Shown one piece after another: positions 9,406 through 19,104 of a DNA stretch of 64,000 nucleotides. Numbering within the stretch: the first letter of the stretch is position 1; the number at the start of each line of letters is the position of its first letter. Below the pieces are notes generated by a model. It searched no databases. It was not told the origin of the DNA and saw nothing but the letters and a program-made list of their open reading frames with translations. A program made the position numbers and the translations under genes. The stretch is from Parabacteroides sp. FAFU027. GTDB lineage: Bacteria > Bacteroidota > Bacteroidia > Bacteroidales > UBA7332. The stretch is taken from NCBI RefSeq assembly GCF_022808675.1, contig NZ_JAKZKV010000007.1, positions 272,586 to 336,585 on the forward strand. The letters run 5' to 3'.

Positions 9406-10285
9406 GAAACTGTCTCAAAAGTCAAGTTAAAGTCTATTCAGCACAAGTTTTATCATAGCTAAACGAATCATAGTTTCACTGGTGTCAGTTCTAAACTCGA
9501 AGTCTTTAGACAGTCTTCGATTACTTTCAAACCAAGAAAAAGTTCTTTCTACTACCCATCTTTGAGGTATAACCTGAAATTTAGGAGAATCGTCTTTACG
9601 TAAGACTATTTCCAGAATGAGCTTAAAGTTAGATTTGGTGTATTCGATTAGTTCACCAGGATAGCCACCATCTGCAATAATCTTGACGAGTCTGTCAAAT
9701 CGATTTTTTAAAAGAGCGAGTACTTTTGGTGCAGACTTGCTATCGTGCTCTTTTGCAGCATGCACAGCCACGGCCAAAAGTAATCCCAAAGTATCAACAA
9801 TTATGTGTCTTTTGCGTCTCTTGGTTTTCTTGCCACCATCTATTCCACGACAAATACCGCCACTGCGGGTTGTTTTGACGGATTGGCTGTCTATTAAACC
9901 AAGGCTTGGGGATTTTTCCCGACCGGCTTTTTGGCGTACTTTATCACGAAGGAGTTCGTGTATTCTGTCAATGGTTTCATTATGCCTCCAAACCGTAAGA
10001 TAGTAATACACTGTCTGCCACGGCGGAAAATTAAAAGGGAGCATTCGCCATTGACACCCTGTTTTAAGCAAATAGAAGATTGCGTTGAGTATATCTCGCA
10101 ATTTATGTTTTCGAGGGCGTTTGTTGTTGAAAACGCCTTCAATTAAGCTCCACTGGCTATCGGTAAGGTTGGTTGGGTATTGTTTCATCGTACTCTATGT
10201 GTTTGGTATCCATAAAGTCACGAAAACAAATCCAACTAAACAACTGATAGTCAGCTAATTGTTAATTGATTTTTCAAACGGTTTC
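9406..10285 (-). mobile_element. IS5-family insertion sequence, 880 bp, apparently complete
   Basis: The left end GAAACTGTCTCAAAAGTCAA and the right end read inward, GAAACCGTTTGAAAAATCAA, match at 16 of 20 positions and form terminal inverted repeats. Both ends are flanked by TAA (9403-9405 and 10286-10288), the 3-bp TNA duplication expected of IS1031/IS427-type IS5 elements. One transposase gene fills the inside. It sits in intergenic DNA and breaks no recognisable gene. Confidence 0.9.
9427..10188 (-). CDS. IS5-family DDE transposase
   Basis: The 253-residue protein has the N-terminal DUF4096 region of IS5 transposases (LTDSQWSLIEGVFN, TGCQWRMLPFNFPPWQTVYYY). The catalytic domain shows the first Asp in GLIDSQSVKTT (about residue 100), the second in IIADGGYPG (about 172) and the Glu in RWVVERTFSWFE (about 214). 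It catalyses cut-and-paste transposition at the 20-bp terminal repeats. The frame is intact without a programmed frameshift, so the element may still be active. Confidence 0.93.
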   Translation of the reverse strand: MKQYPTNLTDSQWSLIEGVFNNKRPRKHKLRDILNAIFYLLKTGCQWRMLPFNFPPWQTVYYYLTVWRHNETIDRIHELLRDKVRQKAGREKSPSLGLIDSQSVKTTRSGGICRGIDGGKKTKRRKRHIIVDTLGLLLAVAVHAAKEHDSKSAPKVLALLKNRFDRLVKIIADGGYPGELIEYTKSNFKLILEIVLRKDDSPKFQVIPQRWVVERTFSWFESNRRLSKDFEFRTDTSETMIRLAMIKLVLNRL

Positions 10286-10288
10286 TAA

Positions 10289-10758
10289 CACAAATACAAC
10301 ACAATTCCCTACGAATTATCGCCAAAACACCCCACTCCACAACAATATATCACACACAAAAATCCGCACTATCAAAACAAAGCCCCTCCAACTTTAGACT
10401 CTTACAAGTATATACCACTTATTGATTTTTCTCTTTCCTCTTTCGCAACCTCTGAAAAGCAAATCATGAAAACGAAACAATATTGCATTTTGAGACCTTC
10501 TTAATCTTAGGTAACTAACAGAGAAAAGCACAGAGTTCAACAGTAATTTCACAAACCCGACCTCTAGAGCTCTGAGTTAATAGTAAATGCCAAAACATGA
10601 AACACCTCAGAAATATCCACAATATCAGCGCAGCTTAACATTGCAAAGCCAATCCCATTTGTGAACTCAATTTTCGCAAACCAAAGTAGCCGGACTATAC
10701 AGAAAAATCGTATTTTTGCACTCCAAAATTAATAACACTCAATCAGGAGATTATCAAG
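10289..10758. other. Gene-free interval between the IS and thrS
   Basis: No supported reading frame is seen. The right end holds the thrS promoter; the remainder is AT-rich and unremarkable. Confidence 0.6.
10711..10719 (+). promoter_or_regulatory. -7 promoter element of thrS
   Basis: TATTTTTGC matches TAnnTTTGC and lies 39 bp before the thrS ATG, leaving a leader of about 30 nt. That is too short for a T-box or a classical thrS operator structure. Confidence 0.6.
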
Positions 10759-12699
10759 ATGATAAAAATAACTTTTCCGGATGGATCAAACCGCGAATTT
10801 GCAGCAGGCGTAACTCCTCTGCAAGTAGCCGAAAGCATCAGTCCGCGCCTGGCTCAGGATGTACTGGCAGCCAGCATCAATGGAGAAGAATGGGATCTGA
10901 GCCGTCCGGTAAACGCTGACAGTTCAATCAAGTTATTCAAATGGGACGATGCTGAAGCTAAACACGCTTTCTGGCATTCTTCTGCTCACTTGATGGCTGA
11001 AGCTTTGCAAGAGCTTTATCCTCATATTAAATTCGGTATTGGTCCGGCTATTGAAAACGGATTCTATTACGACGTAGATTCAGGCGAACAGCCGCTTCGA
11101 GACAGCGACTTCGAAAAAATCGAAAAGAAAATGCTGGAGCTTGCCACTCAAAAGCAGGAGATCGTACGTCAGGAAATTTCAAAAGAAGATGCATTGAAAA
11201 TGTTTGGCGATCGTGGTGAGGTGTACAAAACCGAGCTGATCTCCGAACTTGAAGACGGTACTATTACCACCTATTCACAAGGTTCGTTTACCGATCTTTG
11301 CCGCGGACCTCACTTACCTAACACCTCTCCGATCAAAGCCGTTAAACTGATGGCATTGGCCGGAGCATACTGGCGTGGTGATGAAAAACGCAAACAGCTG
11401 ACCCGTATCTACGGTATCACTTTCCCTAAAAAGAAGATGCTGGATGAATATCTGGCACTGCTTGAAGAGGCGAAAAAACGTGACCACCGTAAAATCGGTA
11501 AAGAACTCGAGCTTTTCGCTTTCTCTGAAGCGGTAGGTAAAGGTTTACCATTGTGGTTACCTAAAGGAACAGCTCTTCGCAGCCGTCTGGAAGACTTCCT
11601 GAAACGTATTCAGAAACGTTTCGGATATCAACAGATCATGACTCCGCACATCGGATTAAAAGGACTTTGGGAAACGTCAGGCCACTGGGCAAAATATGGC
11701 AAGGATTCATTCCAACCGATTTTGACTCCGGAAGAAGATGAAGTATTCCTGATGAAACCGATGAACTGTCCATTCCACTGCGAAATCTATAAAACCGCTC
11801 CCCGTTCATACAAAGACCTGCCTTTGCGTTATGCTGAGTTCGGTACCGTTTACCGTTACGAGCAAAGTGGCGAGTTGCACGGTTTGACACGGGTACGAGG
11901 CTTTACTCAGGACGATGCGCACATCTTCTGCCGCCCTGACCAGTTGAAAGAGGAGTTCCAAAAAGTGATGGATATTATCTTCATCATCTTTGGCGCATTG
12001 GATTTCAAAAACTTCGAAGCGCAAATCTCACTCCGTGATCCTAACAACAAAGAGAAATACATTGGCTCGGATGAAGTTTGGGAAAAATCAGAGCGTGCGA
12101 TCGTGGAAGCCTGTCAGGAAAAAGGATTAAACGCCCGCGTGGAATTGGGTGAAGCTGCTTTCTACGGTCCGAAACTGGACTTCATGGTGAAAGATGCAAT
12201 CGGTCGCCGTTGGCAGCTGGGAACCATCCAGGTGGACTACAACCTGCCAGAACGCTTCGAACTGGAATATAACGGCTCTGACAACCAGAAACACCGTCCG
12301 GTGATGATTCACCGCGCACCATTCGGTTCGATGGAACGCTTCGTAGCCGTATTGATCGAGCACACCGGTGGTAAGTTCCCGTTATGGCTAACTCCGGATC
12401 AGGTAGTTATCCTGCCGATCAGTGAAAAATTCAACGATTACGCACAACAAGTGGCTAACGAACTGGCTCAACAGGACATCCGCGCTATAGTGGACGACCG
12501 TAACGAGAAGATCGGCCGTAAGATCCGCGACAACGAGTTGAAACGTATTCCTTACCTTTTAATTGTGGGTGAGAAAGAAGCCGAAAACGGCGAAGTATCA
12601 GTTCGCAAGCAAGGTGAAGGCGATAAAGGAACACTGAAAGTGGCTGATTTCGCTGCTGAAATCACAGCTGAAGTGGAACGCCAGATGACCAGCTGGTAA
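10759..12699 (+). CDS. thrS: Threonyl-tRNA synthetase
   Basis: This 646-residue class II aminoacyl-tRNA synthetase charges tRNA-Thr with threonine. An N-terminal TGS domain (1-61) is followed by the editing domain with the HxxxH motif (HSSAH, 73-77) and CRGPH (181-185). The catalytic core follows, with a zinc-binding Cys in MNCPFHC (residue 337), class II motif 2 at [17 protein letters not shown], and [11 protein letters not shown] as motif 3. The C-terminal anticodon-binding domain ends in [10 protein letters not shown]. Length is normal for the family. It heads the common thrS-infC-rpmI-rplT neighbourhood but has its own terminator before infC. Confidence 0.97.
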   Translation: MIKITFPDGSNREFAAGVTPLQVAESISPRLAQDVLAASINGEEWDLSRPVNADSSIKLFKWDDAEAKHAFWHSSAHLMAEALQELYPHIKFGIGPAIENGFYYDVDSGEQPLRDSDFEKIEKKMLELATQKQEIVRQEISKEDALKMFGDRGEVYKTELISELEDGTITTYSQGSFTDLCRGPHLPNTSPIKAVKLMALAGAYWRGDEKRKQLTRIYGITFPKKKMLDEYLALLEEAKKRDHRKIGKELELFAFSEAVGKGLPLWLPKGTALRSRLEDFLKRIQKRFGYQQIMTPHIGLKGLWETSGHWAKYGKDSFQPILTPEEDEVFLMKPMNCPFHCEIYKTAPRSYKDLPLRYAEFGTVYRYEQSGELHGLTRVRGFTQDDAHIFCRPDQLKEEFQKVMDIIFIIFGALDFKNFEAQISLRDPNNKEKYIGSDEVWEKSERAIVEACQEKGLNARVELGEAAFYGPKLDFMVKDAIGRRWQLGTIQVDYNLPERFELEYNGSDNQKHRPVMIHRAPFGSMERFVAVLIEHTGGKFPLWLTPDQVVILPISEKFNDYAQQVANELAQQDIRAIVDDRNEKIGRKIRDNELKRIPYLLIVGEKEAENGEVSVRKQGEGDKGTLKVADFAAEITAEVERQMTSW

Positions 12700-12735
12700 T
12701 TCTTTGGTTTGAAACAATTTACCCCTAAATATCAA

Positions 12736-12767
12736 CGGAAGAGCGATATATTCGCTCTTCCGTTTTT
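12736..12767 (+). terminator. Rho-independent terminator after thrS
   Basis: CGGAAGAGCG pairs with CGCTCTTCCG across a 7-nt loop, followed by TTTTT. It separates thrS from the infC transcription unit. Confidence 0.85.
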
Positions 12768-12850
12768 CATTTTTTCAGCATTCAACAAAAATTGAATCAA
12801 AAACCACAAACAAAAGCACCGTAACATAGTGCTAATTCCGTAAATATTAC

Positions 12851-12859
12851 TACTTTTGC
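12851..12859 (+). promoter_or_regulatory. -7 promoter element of infC-rpmI-rplT
   Basis: TACTTTTGC fits TAnnTTTGC. It lies after the thrS terminator and would give a leader of roughly 75 nt before infC, long enough to hold a regulatory structure. Confidence 0.55.
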
Positions 12860-12922
12860 GCTGTTTTTCGGATTAATACAACCTTTTCATTGATCTGATA
12901 CCAACAAATAAACAAACGTAAA

Positions 12923-12928
12923 AGGAGG
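12923..12928 (+). promoter_or_regulatory. Unusually strong Shine-Dalgarno-like AGGAGG before infC
   Basis: AAAGGAGGAA is nearly the full anti-Shine-Dalgarno complement, rare in Bacteroidota where most genes lack it. It ends 14 nt before the ATG at 12943, longer than usual spacing. An in-frame ATT at 12931 lies only two bases after the motif. Confidence 0.5.
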
Positions 12929-12942
12929 AAATTTTTCTATTA

Positions 12943-13554
12943 ATGAGAATAGACAATAGACAAAAGGACAGACTAAAAGACAAACAAAAGGACCAACACA
13001 GAATCAATAACTTTATTCGTGTAAAAGAGGTTCGTCTTGTAGGTGAAAACATAGAACAAGGTGTGTACCCTGTACAGGAAGCACTTAAAATGGCTGAAAA
13101 CCTTGAGCTGGATCTGGTAGAAATATCCCCGACAGCGGTTCCCCCTGTTTGTAGAATCATGGATTATCAGAAGTTTCTGTATCAGCAAAAGAAGAAACAG
13201 AAAGAGCAGAAAGCTAAATCCACCAAAATCGTTGTTAAGGAGATCCGTTTCGGACCTCAAACTGACGACCACGACTACAACTTCAAGCTGAAACATGCGA
13301 AAAGCTTCCTCGAAGAAGGATCTAAAGTAAAAGCTTACGTATTCTTCAAAGGACGCTCTATCCTGTTCAAAGAGCAGGGAGAAGTTTTACTGCTTCGTTT
13401 TGCCAACGAACTTGAAGATTACGCAAAAGTGGATCAGTTGCCGGTACTCGAAGGTAAACGCATGATCATCATGCTTTCACCGAAGAAAAAAGAGAAAGCA
13501 GCTGAAAAACCAAAACCGGCAGCTCCTGTTGCTGAAAAGCCCAAAGCGGAATAA
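12943..13554 (+). CDS. infC: Translation initiation factor IF-3
   Basis: The 203-residue protein binds the 30S subunit, prevents premature 50S joining and proofreads start-codon selection. The N-domain begins at [22 protein letters not shown] (from about residue 23), preceded by a Lys/Asp-rich extension. A basic linker ([12 protein letters not shown]) leads to the C-domain ([18 protein letters not shown]). The tail is Lys/Pro/Ala-rich ([16 protein letters not shown]), beyond the core fold. The ATG at 12943 was taken as the start because the only other in-frame option is a non-canonical ATT at 12931. rpmI and rplT follow in the same direction, so translation and ribosomal protein output are probably co-expressed. 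Confidence 0.96.
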   Translation: MRIDNRQKDRLKDKQKDQHRINNFIRVKEVRLVGENIEQGVYPVQEALKMAENLELDLVEISPTAVPPVCRIMDYQKFLYQQKKKQKEQKAKSTKIVVKEIRFGPQTDDHDYNFKLKHAKSFLEEGSKVKAYVFFKGRSILFKEQGEVLLLRFANELEDYAKVDQLPVLEGKRMIIMLSPKKKEKAAEKPKPAAPVAEKPKAE

Positions 13555-13620
13555 CGAGCAAAAGCAAATCGCGGAGACGCGACATTTCTATATTTACTAA
13601 TAAATAAACACTGAGAAAAA

Positions 13621-13818
13621 ATGCCTAAGATGAAAACTAATTCCGGTGCCAAAAAAAGGTTCACCCTTACCGGATCAGGAAAAATCAAAAGAAAACATGC
13701 TTTTAAACGTCACATTCTGACTAAAAAAACCAACAAACAGAAGAGAAATCTTACTCAGGATGGTTTAGTTCACCCAGCTGACGTAAACAACGTTAAACTG
13801 TTGCTGAGATTGAAATAA
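13621..13818 (+). CDS. rpmI: 50S ribosomal protein L35
   Basis: The 65-residue basic protein opens with the family signature [20 protein letters not shown] and contains [15 protein letters not shown]35 is a late-assembly protein of the large subunit. It lies 66 bp after infC and 107 bp before rplT in the conserved infC-rpmI-rplT order. Length and composition are normal. Confidence 0.97.
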   Translation: MPKMKTNSGAKKRFTLTGSGKIKRKHAFKRHILTKKTNKQKRNLTQDGLVHPADVNNVKLLLRLK

Positions 13819-13925
13819 TCTCCGACATTAAAAGCAATTTTTAAAAGGATTTTTATTTAACCGAATGACTTTAGCCTGAAAAGTTCACCGCGAAGGTGGC
13901 GCTAACATTCACAACATCAAAAATT

Positions 13926-14276
13926 ATGCCTAGATCAGTAAATCACGTTGCTTCAAGAGCAAGAAGAAAAAAAGTTCTGAAATTAACCAGAGGTTACTTT
14001 GGTTCAAGAAAAAACGTTTGGACCGTAGCTAAGAATACCTGGGAAAAAGGTTTGACTTACGCTTACCGCGACCGTAAAGCGAAAAAACGCAACTTCCGCG
14101 CATTGTGGATCCAACGTATCAACGCAGCTGCACGCGTAAACGGTATGTCTTATTCTAAATTGATGGGCGCTTTGCACAAAGCTAACATCGACATCAACCG
14201 TAAAGTTTTGGCCGACTTGGCCATGAACCACCCGGAAGCATTTGCTGCTATCGTAGAAAAAGCAAAAAACGCTTAA
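13926..14276 (+). CDS. rplT: 50S ribosomal protein L20
   Basis: The 116-residue protein starts [20 protein letters not shown], the usual L20 N-terminus, so the ATG at 13926 is preferred over an in-frame GTG at 13896 that would add ten atypical residues. L20 is needed for early 50S assembly and in several bacteria represses its own operon by binding the mRNA. The 107-nt gap after rpmI could hold such a site but no structure is clear to me. A terminator follows. Confidence 0.97.
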   Translation: MPRSVNHVASRARRKKVLKLTRGYFGSRKNVWTVAKNTWEKGLTYAYRDRKAKKRNFRALWIQRINAAARVNGMSYSKLMGALHKANIDINRKVLADLAMNHPEAFAAIVEKAKNA

Positions 14277-14298
14277 TCATACTTCCACGATAAGACTG

Positions 14299-14334
14299 AA
14301 AAGCGGGACTCTTTACTGAGTTCTGCTTTTTTTT
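14299..14334 (+). terminator. Rho-independent terminator after rplT
   Basis: AAAAGCGGGACTC pairs, with a few mismatches, with GAGTTCTGCTTTT and is followed by a T tract. Confidence 0.8.
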
Positions 14335-14345
14335 GTTTTTACTAT

Positions 14346-14375
14346 TGGGGATACGACTTTTAGTCGCACTCCCCA
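14346..14375. repeat. 30-bp palindrome between rplT and rplS
   Basis: TGGGGATACGACT is mirrored by AGTCGCACTCCCCA. It has no T tract of its own and lies between two convergent terminators, resembling the small palindromes scattered in Bacteroidota genomes. Confidence 0.6.
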
Positions 14376-14384
14376 TATAAAAAT

Positions 14385-14417
14385 AAAAAAGGCCTCCCGA
14401 AAAATCAGGAAGCCTTT
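14385..14417 (-). terminator. Rho-independent terminator after rplS
   Basis: On the minus strand AGGCTTCC pairs with GGGAGGCCT and is followed by TTTTTTATTTTTA. Confidence 0.85.
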
Positions 14418-14442
14418 GTACTTTTTGAATACAGAAAACAGA

Positions 14443-14790
14443 TTACACTCTTTTTTCTTTGATTCTTGCTTTTTTACCAGTAAGAGCGCGGAGGTAGTAC
14501 AGCTTAGCGCGACGTACTTTACCCACTTTGTTAACAGTGATGCTTTCAATGAACGGAGAGTTGATCGGGAAAATACGCTCAACACCAACGTTGTTAGAAA
14601 TTTTGCGAACTGTAAAACGTTTGTTCTGACCGTGACCAGAGATACGGATTACATCACCACGATACTCCTGGATACGCTCTTTGTTACCCTCTTTAATACG
14701 GTAAGCCACTGTTACAGTGTCACCGCTTTTAAATTTAGGATGCTCTTTACCGCTTTCAAATGCCTGTTCGGCAATTTTAATAAAGTCCAT
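14443..14790 (-). CDS. rplS: 50S ribosomal protein L19
   Basis: The 115-residue protein shows the L19 signatures [22 protein letters not shown] and [18 protein letters not shown], ending [21 protein letters not shown]19 sits at the 30S-50S interface. It is a single gene here, without the rimM-trmD-rpsP neighbours common elsewhere; rpsP lies separately at 21521. It faces rplT convergently and has its own promoter and terminator. Confidence 0.97.
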   Translation of the reverse strand: MDFIKIAEQAFESGKEHPKFKSGDTVTVAYRIKEGNKERIQEYRGDVIRISGHGQNKRFTVRKISNNVGVERIFPINSPFIESITVNKVGKVRRAKLYYLRALTGKKARIKEKRV

Positions 14791-14870
14791 TTTGTTATTG
14801 AATTAAAATGTTTGACGAAACGCAATATACACAGGTAACTCTTTTTCCTGTCAGAGATTACGAAAAGCGT

Positions 14871-14902
14871 GCAAAATTACAAATATTCCGGCTCACCCAC
14901 AA
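14871..14902 (-). promoter_or_regulatory. Promoter of rplS
   Basis: On the minus strand TTG (14902-14900), 20 bp, then TAATTTTGC (14879-14871) fits the Bacteroidota -33/-7 arrangement. It overlaps the space behind the TolC gene. Confidence 0.7.
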
Positions 14903-14942
14903 GCTTTCCCTTGTTTATCTTCCGATAAATCAACGATTAAGT

Positions 14943-16295
14943 TTAATTCAACCACGGTTTTCCCATATAGAAATCCAGAATCTTACACCGGAATACCAAC
15001 TCATATTTTGCCTGAATTTCCTCAGACAAAGCTTTCAAACGGCGGTTATTGGCTTCGTTATACTCGTAGGAAGTTGCCTTTCCGGCACTGTGCTTATCAT
15101 AGGCAAATCGAAAAGCCACTTGTGAGGCCTCTACCGATTTTCGGGAAGCATTGTACTTATCCCGCGAAGCCACTGCATTATAATAAGCTTGCTGAATGTC
15201 TTTACGAAGGGTCTTCCTGACACTTTCAAGAGCCAGTTGCTGCTGGATAATATTGTTCTTAGCCTGTTTCACCTGATCTTTGGTCTCAAAACGATTGAAT
15301 ATCGGAATAGAGAGTGAAAAGCCCAATGTGCGGCGGCTATTTTGATTTAGCTGGTCTGAGAGAGACGGATTAACCGAATTATAGGTATGATAATAACCAT
15401 TACTGTAGGAGGCTCCGAAGCTCAAAGACGGGAAATACCCGGAACGTGCAATTGCCAGATTATTCCGACTCTGTTCAAACCGGGATTCTGCCGCTTTAAC
15501 AGATGGACGGGTTCCTAAAGCCTGATTAAAAATAAGCTCTGCATCGGTTATATTGGACAAGCCGACCAACATCAGACTGTCTATTTGAGGTTCTATTACA
15601 TCAAAATCCTTTACCTGATCAAGCTCCAGCAATTGAGCTAAATCAACTAAAGACAATTGTAAATTTGTATATGCAGTCGTGGCATCACTCTCTTTTACAG
15701 CTAACGTAGCATTGGCTTCCGAGACCTCCGATTCGGCAGCACTACCGGCTTTTACCCGCTCTTTGGCTCGCTCTGCCAACTCTTTATTCAAAACGATCTG
15801 CTCTTTGGCCACCTTATAGATCTCACGGTTGTAAAGAATCTGCAAAAAAGAGGAGGCAATATTCAGGGAAATATCTTCCTTTACTTTATCGAGGTCAGCC
15901 ATCGCGGCTTTTACACTCCACTCATTAGCCTTAATCTGGTTAGTAATCCGGAAACCGGTAAAAATCGGAGTATTTGAGCTCAGACTGAATCCTGTTGAAG
16001 CCGATTGACTGTTATCCACAATATTATTACTCCTGTTTAAGGAACGGCCAAAATCAAAACTCTGATTCACCCCCCCACTCAAATCAGGCAACCGGCTCAT
16101 CTTCGACGTATGCAACTGTATCTCCGCGGACTCTTTATCAATGGTCTTTTGCTTTATTTGAATATTGTGAGACATGGCATAATCAATACACTGTTGCAAA
16201 GTCCATTTTTCCTGACCATAACTCAACAGCGATACCATTAGAAATCCAACAACAAGACAAACTCCTTTTGAATTGAATGACATAAACCTTTTCAT
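14943..16295 (-). CDS. TolC-type outer membrane efflux protein
   Basis: The 450-residue protein has a signal peptide ending near YGQ (residue 28) and two homologous outer-membrane-factor halves. The first begins at WTLQQCIDYAMSHN (about 32); the second shows RTLGFSLSIPIFNRF at about 333-347. Long Ala/Glu/Lys-rich helices lie between (AKERVKAGSAAESEVSEANA). OEP trimers form the channel through the outer membrane and periplasm for tripartite exporters. The start codon directly abuts the stop of the adaptor gene (16296), so the two are almost certainly co-translated. The exported substrate is not evident. Confidence 0.93.
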   Translation of the reverse strand: MKRFMSFNSKGVCLVVGFLMVSLLSYGQEKWTLQQCIDYAMSHNIQIKQKTIDKESAEIQLHTSKMSRLPDLSGGVNQSFDFGRSLNRSNNIVDNSQSASTGFSLSSNTPIFTGFRITNQIKANEWSVKAAMADLDKVKEDISLNIASSFLQILYNREIYKVAKEQIVLNKELAERAKERVKAGSAAESEVSEANATLAVKESDATTAYTNLQLSLVDLAQLLELDQVKDFDVIEPQIDSLMLVGLSNITDAELIFNQALGTRPSVKAAESRFEQSRNNLAIARSGYFPSLSFGASYSNGYYHTYNSVNPSLSDQLNQNSRRTLGFSLSIPIFNRFETKDQVKQAKNNIIQQQLALESVRKTLRKDIQQAYYNAVASRDKYNASRKSVEASQVAFRFAYDKHSAGKATSYEYNEANNRRLKALSEEIQAKYELVFRCKILDFYMGKPWLN

Positions 16296-17411
16296 TTATC
16301 TGTTTTGCACCTTAAGTTTCTCTATCTTATTTCCACGCAACTTATCTTTCATCAAAAGTCCCGAAACCACCTCCAGGTTAATTCCGTCCGACATACCGAT
16401 TTTGATATTCTTCTTTTCAAACTTCTGCTCCGGCTTTTCTTCTTTAAGAATATTAACAAAAGCGGAATCGTGACTGAATTCCACGGTACTTTCCGGAATA
16501 ATCATCACCTTTTCCCGTTTCCCCAGGATAATCTCGGCATTAGCACTATATCCGGCGCGTACGAATACACCTAAAGGAATCTTTGCAGCGGCTTTTATCT
16601 CAAACAAAATCGCTCCATTCTCCTCAACTCCTTTCGGTGAAACATACTCCAATACCGCATCAAACCGTTTATCCTGCAAAGCTCCAATGGTCAGCGAAAT
16701 AGGCATACCCTCACGTACCCGACCAACTTCAGTTTCATCAATCTTCCCCTTGAAAATCATATTCCCCATATCGGCAACCGAAGCGATAGTGGTTCCCTCG
16801 TTGAAGTTATTCGCCTGAATCACTGAATTTCCCACTTTAATCGGAATATCAAGGATCATACCTGAAATAGTGGCCTTTAGCTGAGTTGTGCTGTATTTGG
16901 CCGAACGTTTGGAGATACCATCGCGGACGATCTGCAAAGATTCTTTTGCATTTTCGAGCTCCTCCATCGCCTTCTTGTATGTTGCGTCAACCTTTTCAAA
17001 GTCATCCTTTGAAATTATACCTTTCTTAAATAAGGTATTCTGACGATCATAATCTGCTTTGGCCTGGTCTTTGGAGATGACGGCCAGATTAACCCGCGAT
17101 TCGGCTGAAGTCAGCGCTCCCATCTCCGGAATGACTTTCACCTTGGCAATCACCTCCCCTACCTTAACCATATCGCCCGCTTTCTTGTAAATTTCGGCAA
17201 CAATACCGGAAATCTGGGGCTTAATAAGCACCTCATTGCGGGGCTCCACCTTACCGGTAGCTACAGTTTTCTTCTCCACGTTTCCGATTTTAGGCTTTAC
17301 AATCTCAAAAACCTCTTTAGCCGGTTGTGATTTTTTCCACAGGAAAACGAATATCCCGATAAAAGCCGCTGCTATTATGACTATAAGCAGGATCCTGAAT
17401 ACTTTTTTCAT
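16296..17411 (-). CDS. MacA/HlyD-like periplasmic adaptor (membrane fusion protein)
   Basis: The 371-residue protein has one N-terminal membrane helix (LLIVIIAAAFIGIFVFLW, residues 8-25). A split biotinyl-lipoyl domain follows: GKVEPRNEVLIKPQISGIV, then the KATISGMILDIPIKVGNSV half. In between is a coiled-coil hairpin (AISKDQAKADYDRQNTLFKK); beta-barrel and membrane-proximal domains complete the layout. It would join the inner-membrane MacB-like permease (17533) to the TolC partner (14943). It lies about 120 bp after the permease gene and abuts the TolC gene. Confidence 0.92.
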   Translation of the reverse strand: MKKVFRILLIVIIAAAFIGIFVFLWKKSQPAKEVFEIVKPKIGNVEKKTVATGKVEPRNEVLIKPQISGIVAEIYKKAGDMVKVGEVIAKVKVIPEMGALTSAESRVNLAVISKDQAKADYDRQNTLFKKGIISKDDFEKVDATYKKAMEELENAKESLQIVRDGISKRSAKYSTTQLKATISGMILDIPIKVGNSVIQANNFNEGTTIASVADMGNMIFKGKIDETEVGRVREGMPISLTIGALQDKRFDAVLEYVSPKGVEENGAILFEIKAAAKIPLGVFVRAGYSANAEIILGKREKVMIIPESTVEFSHDSAFVNILKEEKPEQKFEKKNIKIGMSDGINLEVVSGLLMKDKLRGNKIEKLKVQNR

Positions 17412-17532
17412 ACGTCAATATTTATTTTTGTTTTACCTTCAGATCGAATTCGCAAACAATGCCATACACCCTGGTGAATATTAGTGTATGCCCGTTTCAT
17501 ATAAGATTTATGATTTTAGGAAATGGATTCGT

Positions 17533-18798
17533 TTATTCTTCACGTATAGCATCAATGGCCTTAATCTGCAAAGCTCTCCAGGCAGGAATAAAACCGGCGA
17601 TTATTCCCGCAAAAACCAAAATAACCAATGCCAGAATTGCCGACCAAAAACTCACCTGCGGATGCGCAAAGAATGTGCCTTCATGAGTATTTTCCCGCGT
17701 CGCGGTCAGAATCGAATCGACAACAGTGAGCAACCCGACACCTAAACAAAGACCCAACATCCCGGCCAACAAAGTCAGAATAAGACTTTCGCTGATAATC
17801 TGACTGATAATAACGCGCGGTTTAGCCCCTAGGGCCCTTCGTATTCCTATCTCCTTGGTTCGTTCCCTTACTGTTACCAACATGATATTACTCACTCCGA
17901 CAATACCAGCAAATAGCGTCCCCAATCCTACAATCCAAACCAGGATCGAAATACCTAAAAACAGATAATGGAACATCGTAAACTGTTTCTCCAGATTAAC
18001 GCCCCCCACAGCCTGGCTATCGGTCGGAGAAATACTATGTTGCTCTTTCAGTACGGTCTTAATCTGGTCCTCAATCAGACTCACCTTGTAATCATCTTCT
18101 GCAGTTATACAGAGTAAGTGTATTTTATCACCATAATTGTAAGCCTGTTGCATGGTGGTAAATGGTAAAATAACACTCTCTTCCATCGGGCCGTTGATTC
18201 CAATCATAGTAATCGGATTTATTACTCCAACCACACAATAGTACATCCCATTCACCTTAACCAACTCTCCGACTGGATTCTGTCCTTTCTGAAAAAGCTC
18301 TTCGTAAACGCGCCGTCCAATGACACATACTTTTCGTTTTTCATAAATATCAATATCATTGATAAACCGGCCGTAAATCAACTGTTGGTGGTCAATCTTA
18401 TCATATACAGGATAAAAGCCCTTAACATTATAAGCTCCGGCTTTATCTTTGTGAACGGTATTGTTTGCTGAATTTCCACCAAAGATCATCGGTGTAATAT
18501 ATTGAATATGGGAGACTTTACTTCGAATGATTTCAACGTCACTGTTTTTCATATTCCAGTAACGTCCCTTGCGGAAGCCTTTATAAGGTTCAGAAGTTGA
18601 ATTTGTCCAGAAAAAGCAGGAGTTAGTCGAAAAGCCACGAATGCCTTCCATGATGCCATTCTCAAGGCCTTTCCCTGAACCAGCCATGACAACCAGCATA
18701 AAAATTCCCCAGAATACCCCGAAAGCGGTCAGTATACTGCGCATTTTATTCCGGGTAATCGTCACCCAGATCTCTTGCCATCGATCTAAATCAAACAT
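17533..18798 (-). CDS. MacB-like ABC transporter permease (FtsX domain), no ATPase domain
   Basis: About 421 residues from ATG 18798, which starts MFDLDRWQEIWVTI like its paralogue at 39180; a TTG at 18819 would sit inside the promoter. One N-terminal helix (AFGVFWGIFMLVVMAGSGKG) is followed by the periplasmic MacB_PCD domain. Three helices follow in the C-terminal FtsX domain, with the signature TVRERTKEIGIRRALGAKP. The usual MacB ATPase domain is absent and no separate ATPase gene is in this operon; the only matching ATPase in the window is at 40430. Probably a mechanotransmission-type exporter for peptides or lipoproteins, by family. Confidence 0.9.
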   Translation of the reverse strand: MFDLDRWQEIWVTITRNKMRSILTAFGVFWGIFMLVVMAGSGKGLENGIMEGIRGFSTNSCFFWTNSTSEPYKGFRKGRYWNMKNSDVEIIRSKVSHIQYITPMIFGGNSANNTVHKDKAGAYNVKGFYPVYDKIDHQQLIYGRFINDIDIYEKRKVCVIGRRVYEELFQKGQNPVGELVKVNGMYYCVVGVINPITMIGINGPMEESVILPFTTMQQAYNYGDKIHLLCITAEDDYKVSLIEDQIKTVLKEQHSISPTDSQAVGGVNLEKQFTMFHYLFLGISILVWIVGLGTLFAGIVGVSNIMLVTVRERTKEIGIRRALGAKPRVIISQIISESLILTLLAGMLGLCLGVGLLTVVDSILTATRENTHEGTFFAHPQVSFWSAILALVILVFAGIIAGFIPAWRALQIKAIDAIREE

Positions 18799-18815
18799 TC
18801 TCTTGTGTTTAGATA

Positions 18816-18824
18816 GCAAATATA
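18816..18824 (-). promoter_or_regulatory. -7 promoter element of the MacB-like operon
   Basis: TATATTTGC fits TAnnTTTGC and lies just upstream of the ATG at 18798, supporting that start and implying a very short leader. Confidence 0.55.
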
Positions 18825-19032
18825 TGAAAAAACAAATATTTGTTTACAAGCATGGGGTAAATATCTTTTGAAAAAGATCAAAGACCTACAGATACAGAAA
18901 ACAAATAAGAAAAGAAAGTTCAAAACGCAGTGATTTATAAAGCATTTAACCAATACCAATTTATCCACAAAATATACCAGAAAAGACTATTCTTTACCCG
19001 TCGCTACCAGACACCAACTCAACGGGGATATG

Positions 19033-19040
19033 TAACTTTG
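19033..19040 (+). promoter_or_regulatory. -7 promoter element of the pectate lyase gene
   Basis: TAACTTTG matches TAnnTTTG, giving a leader of roughly 58 nt. No clear -33 element precedes it. It faces away from the MacB-like promoter. Confidence 0.5.
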
Positions 19041-19104
19041 GAAACCGAAAACAAACACCTTTAATCAACACATTTCAATTCTTAAAAACCATTATTCTAG
19101 CTCC

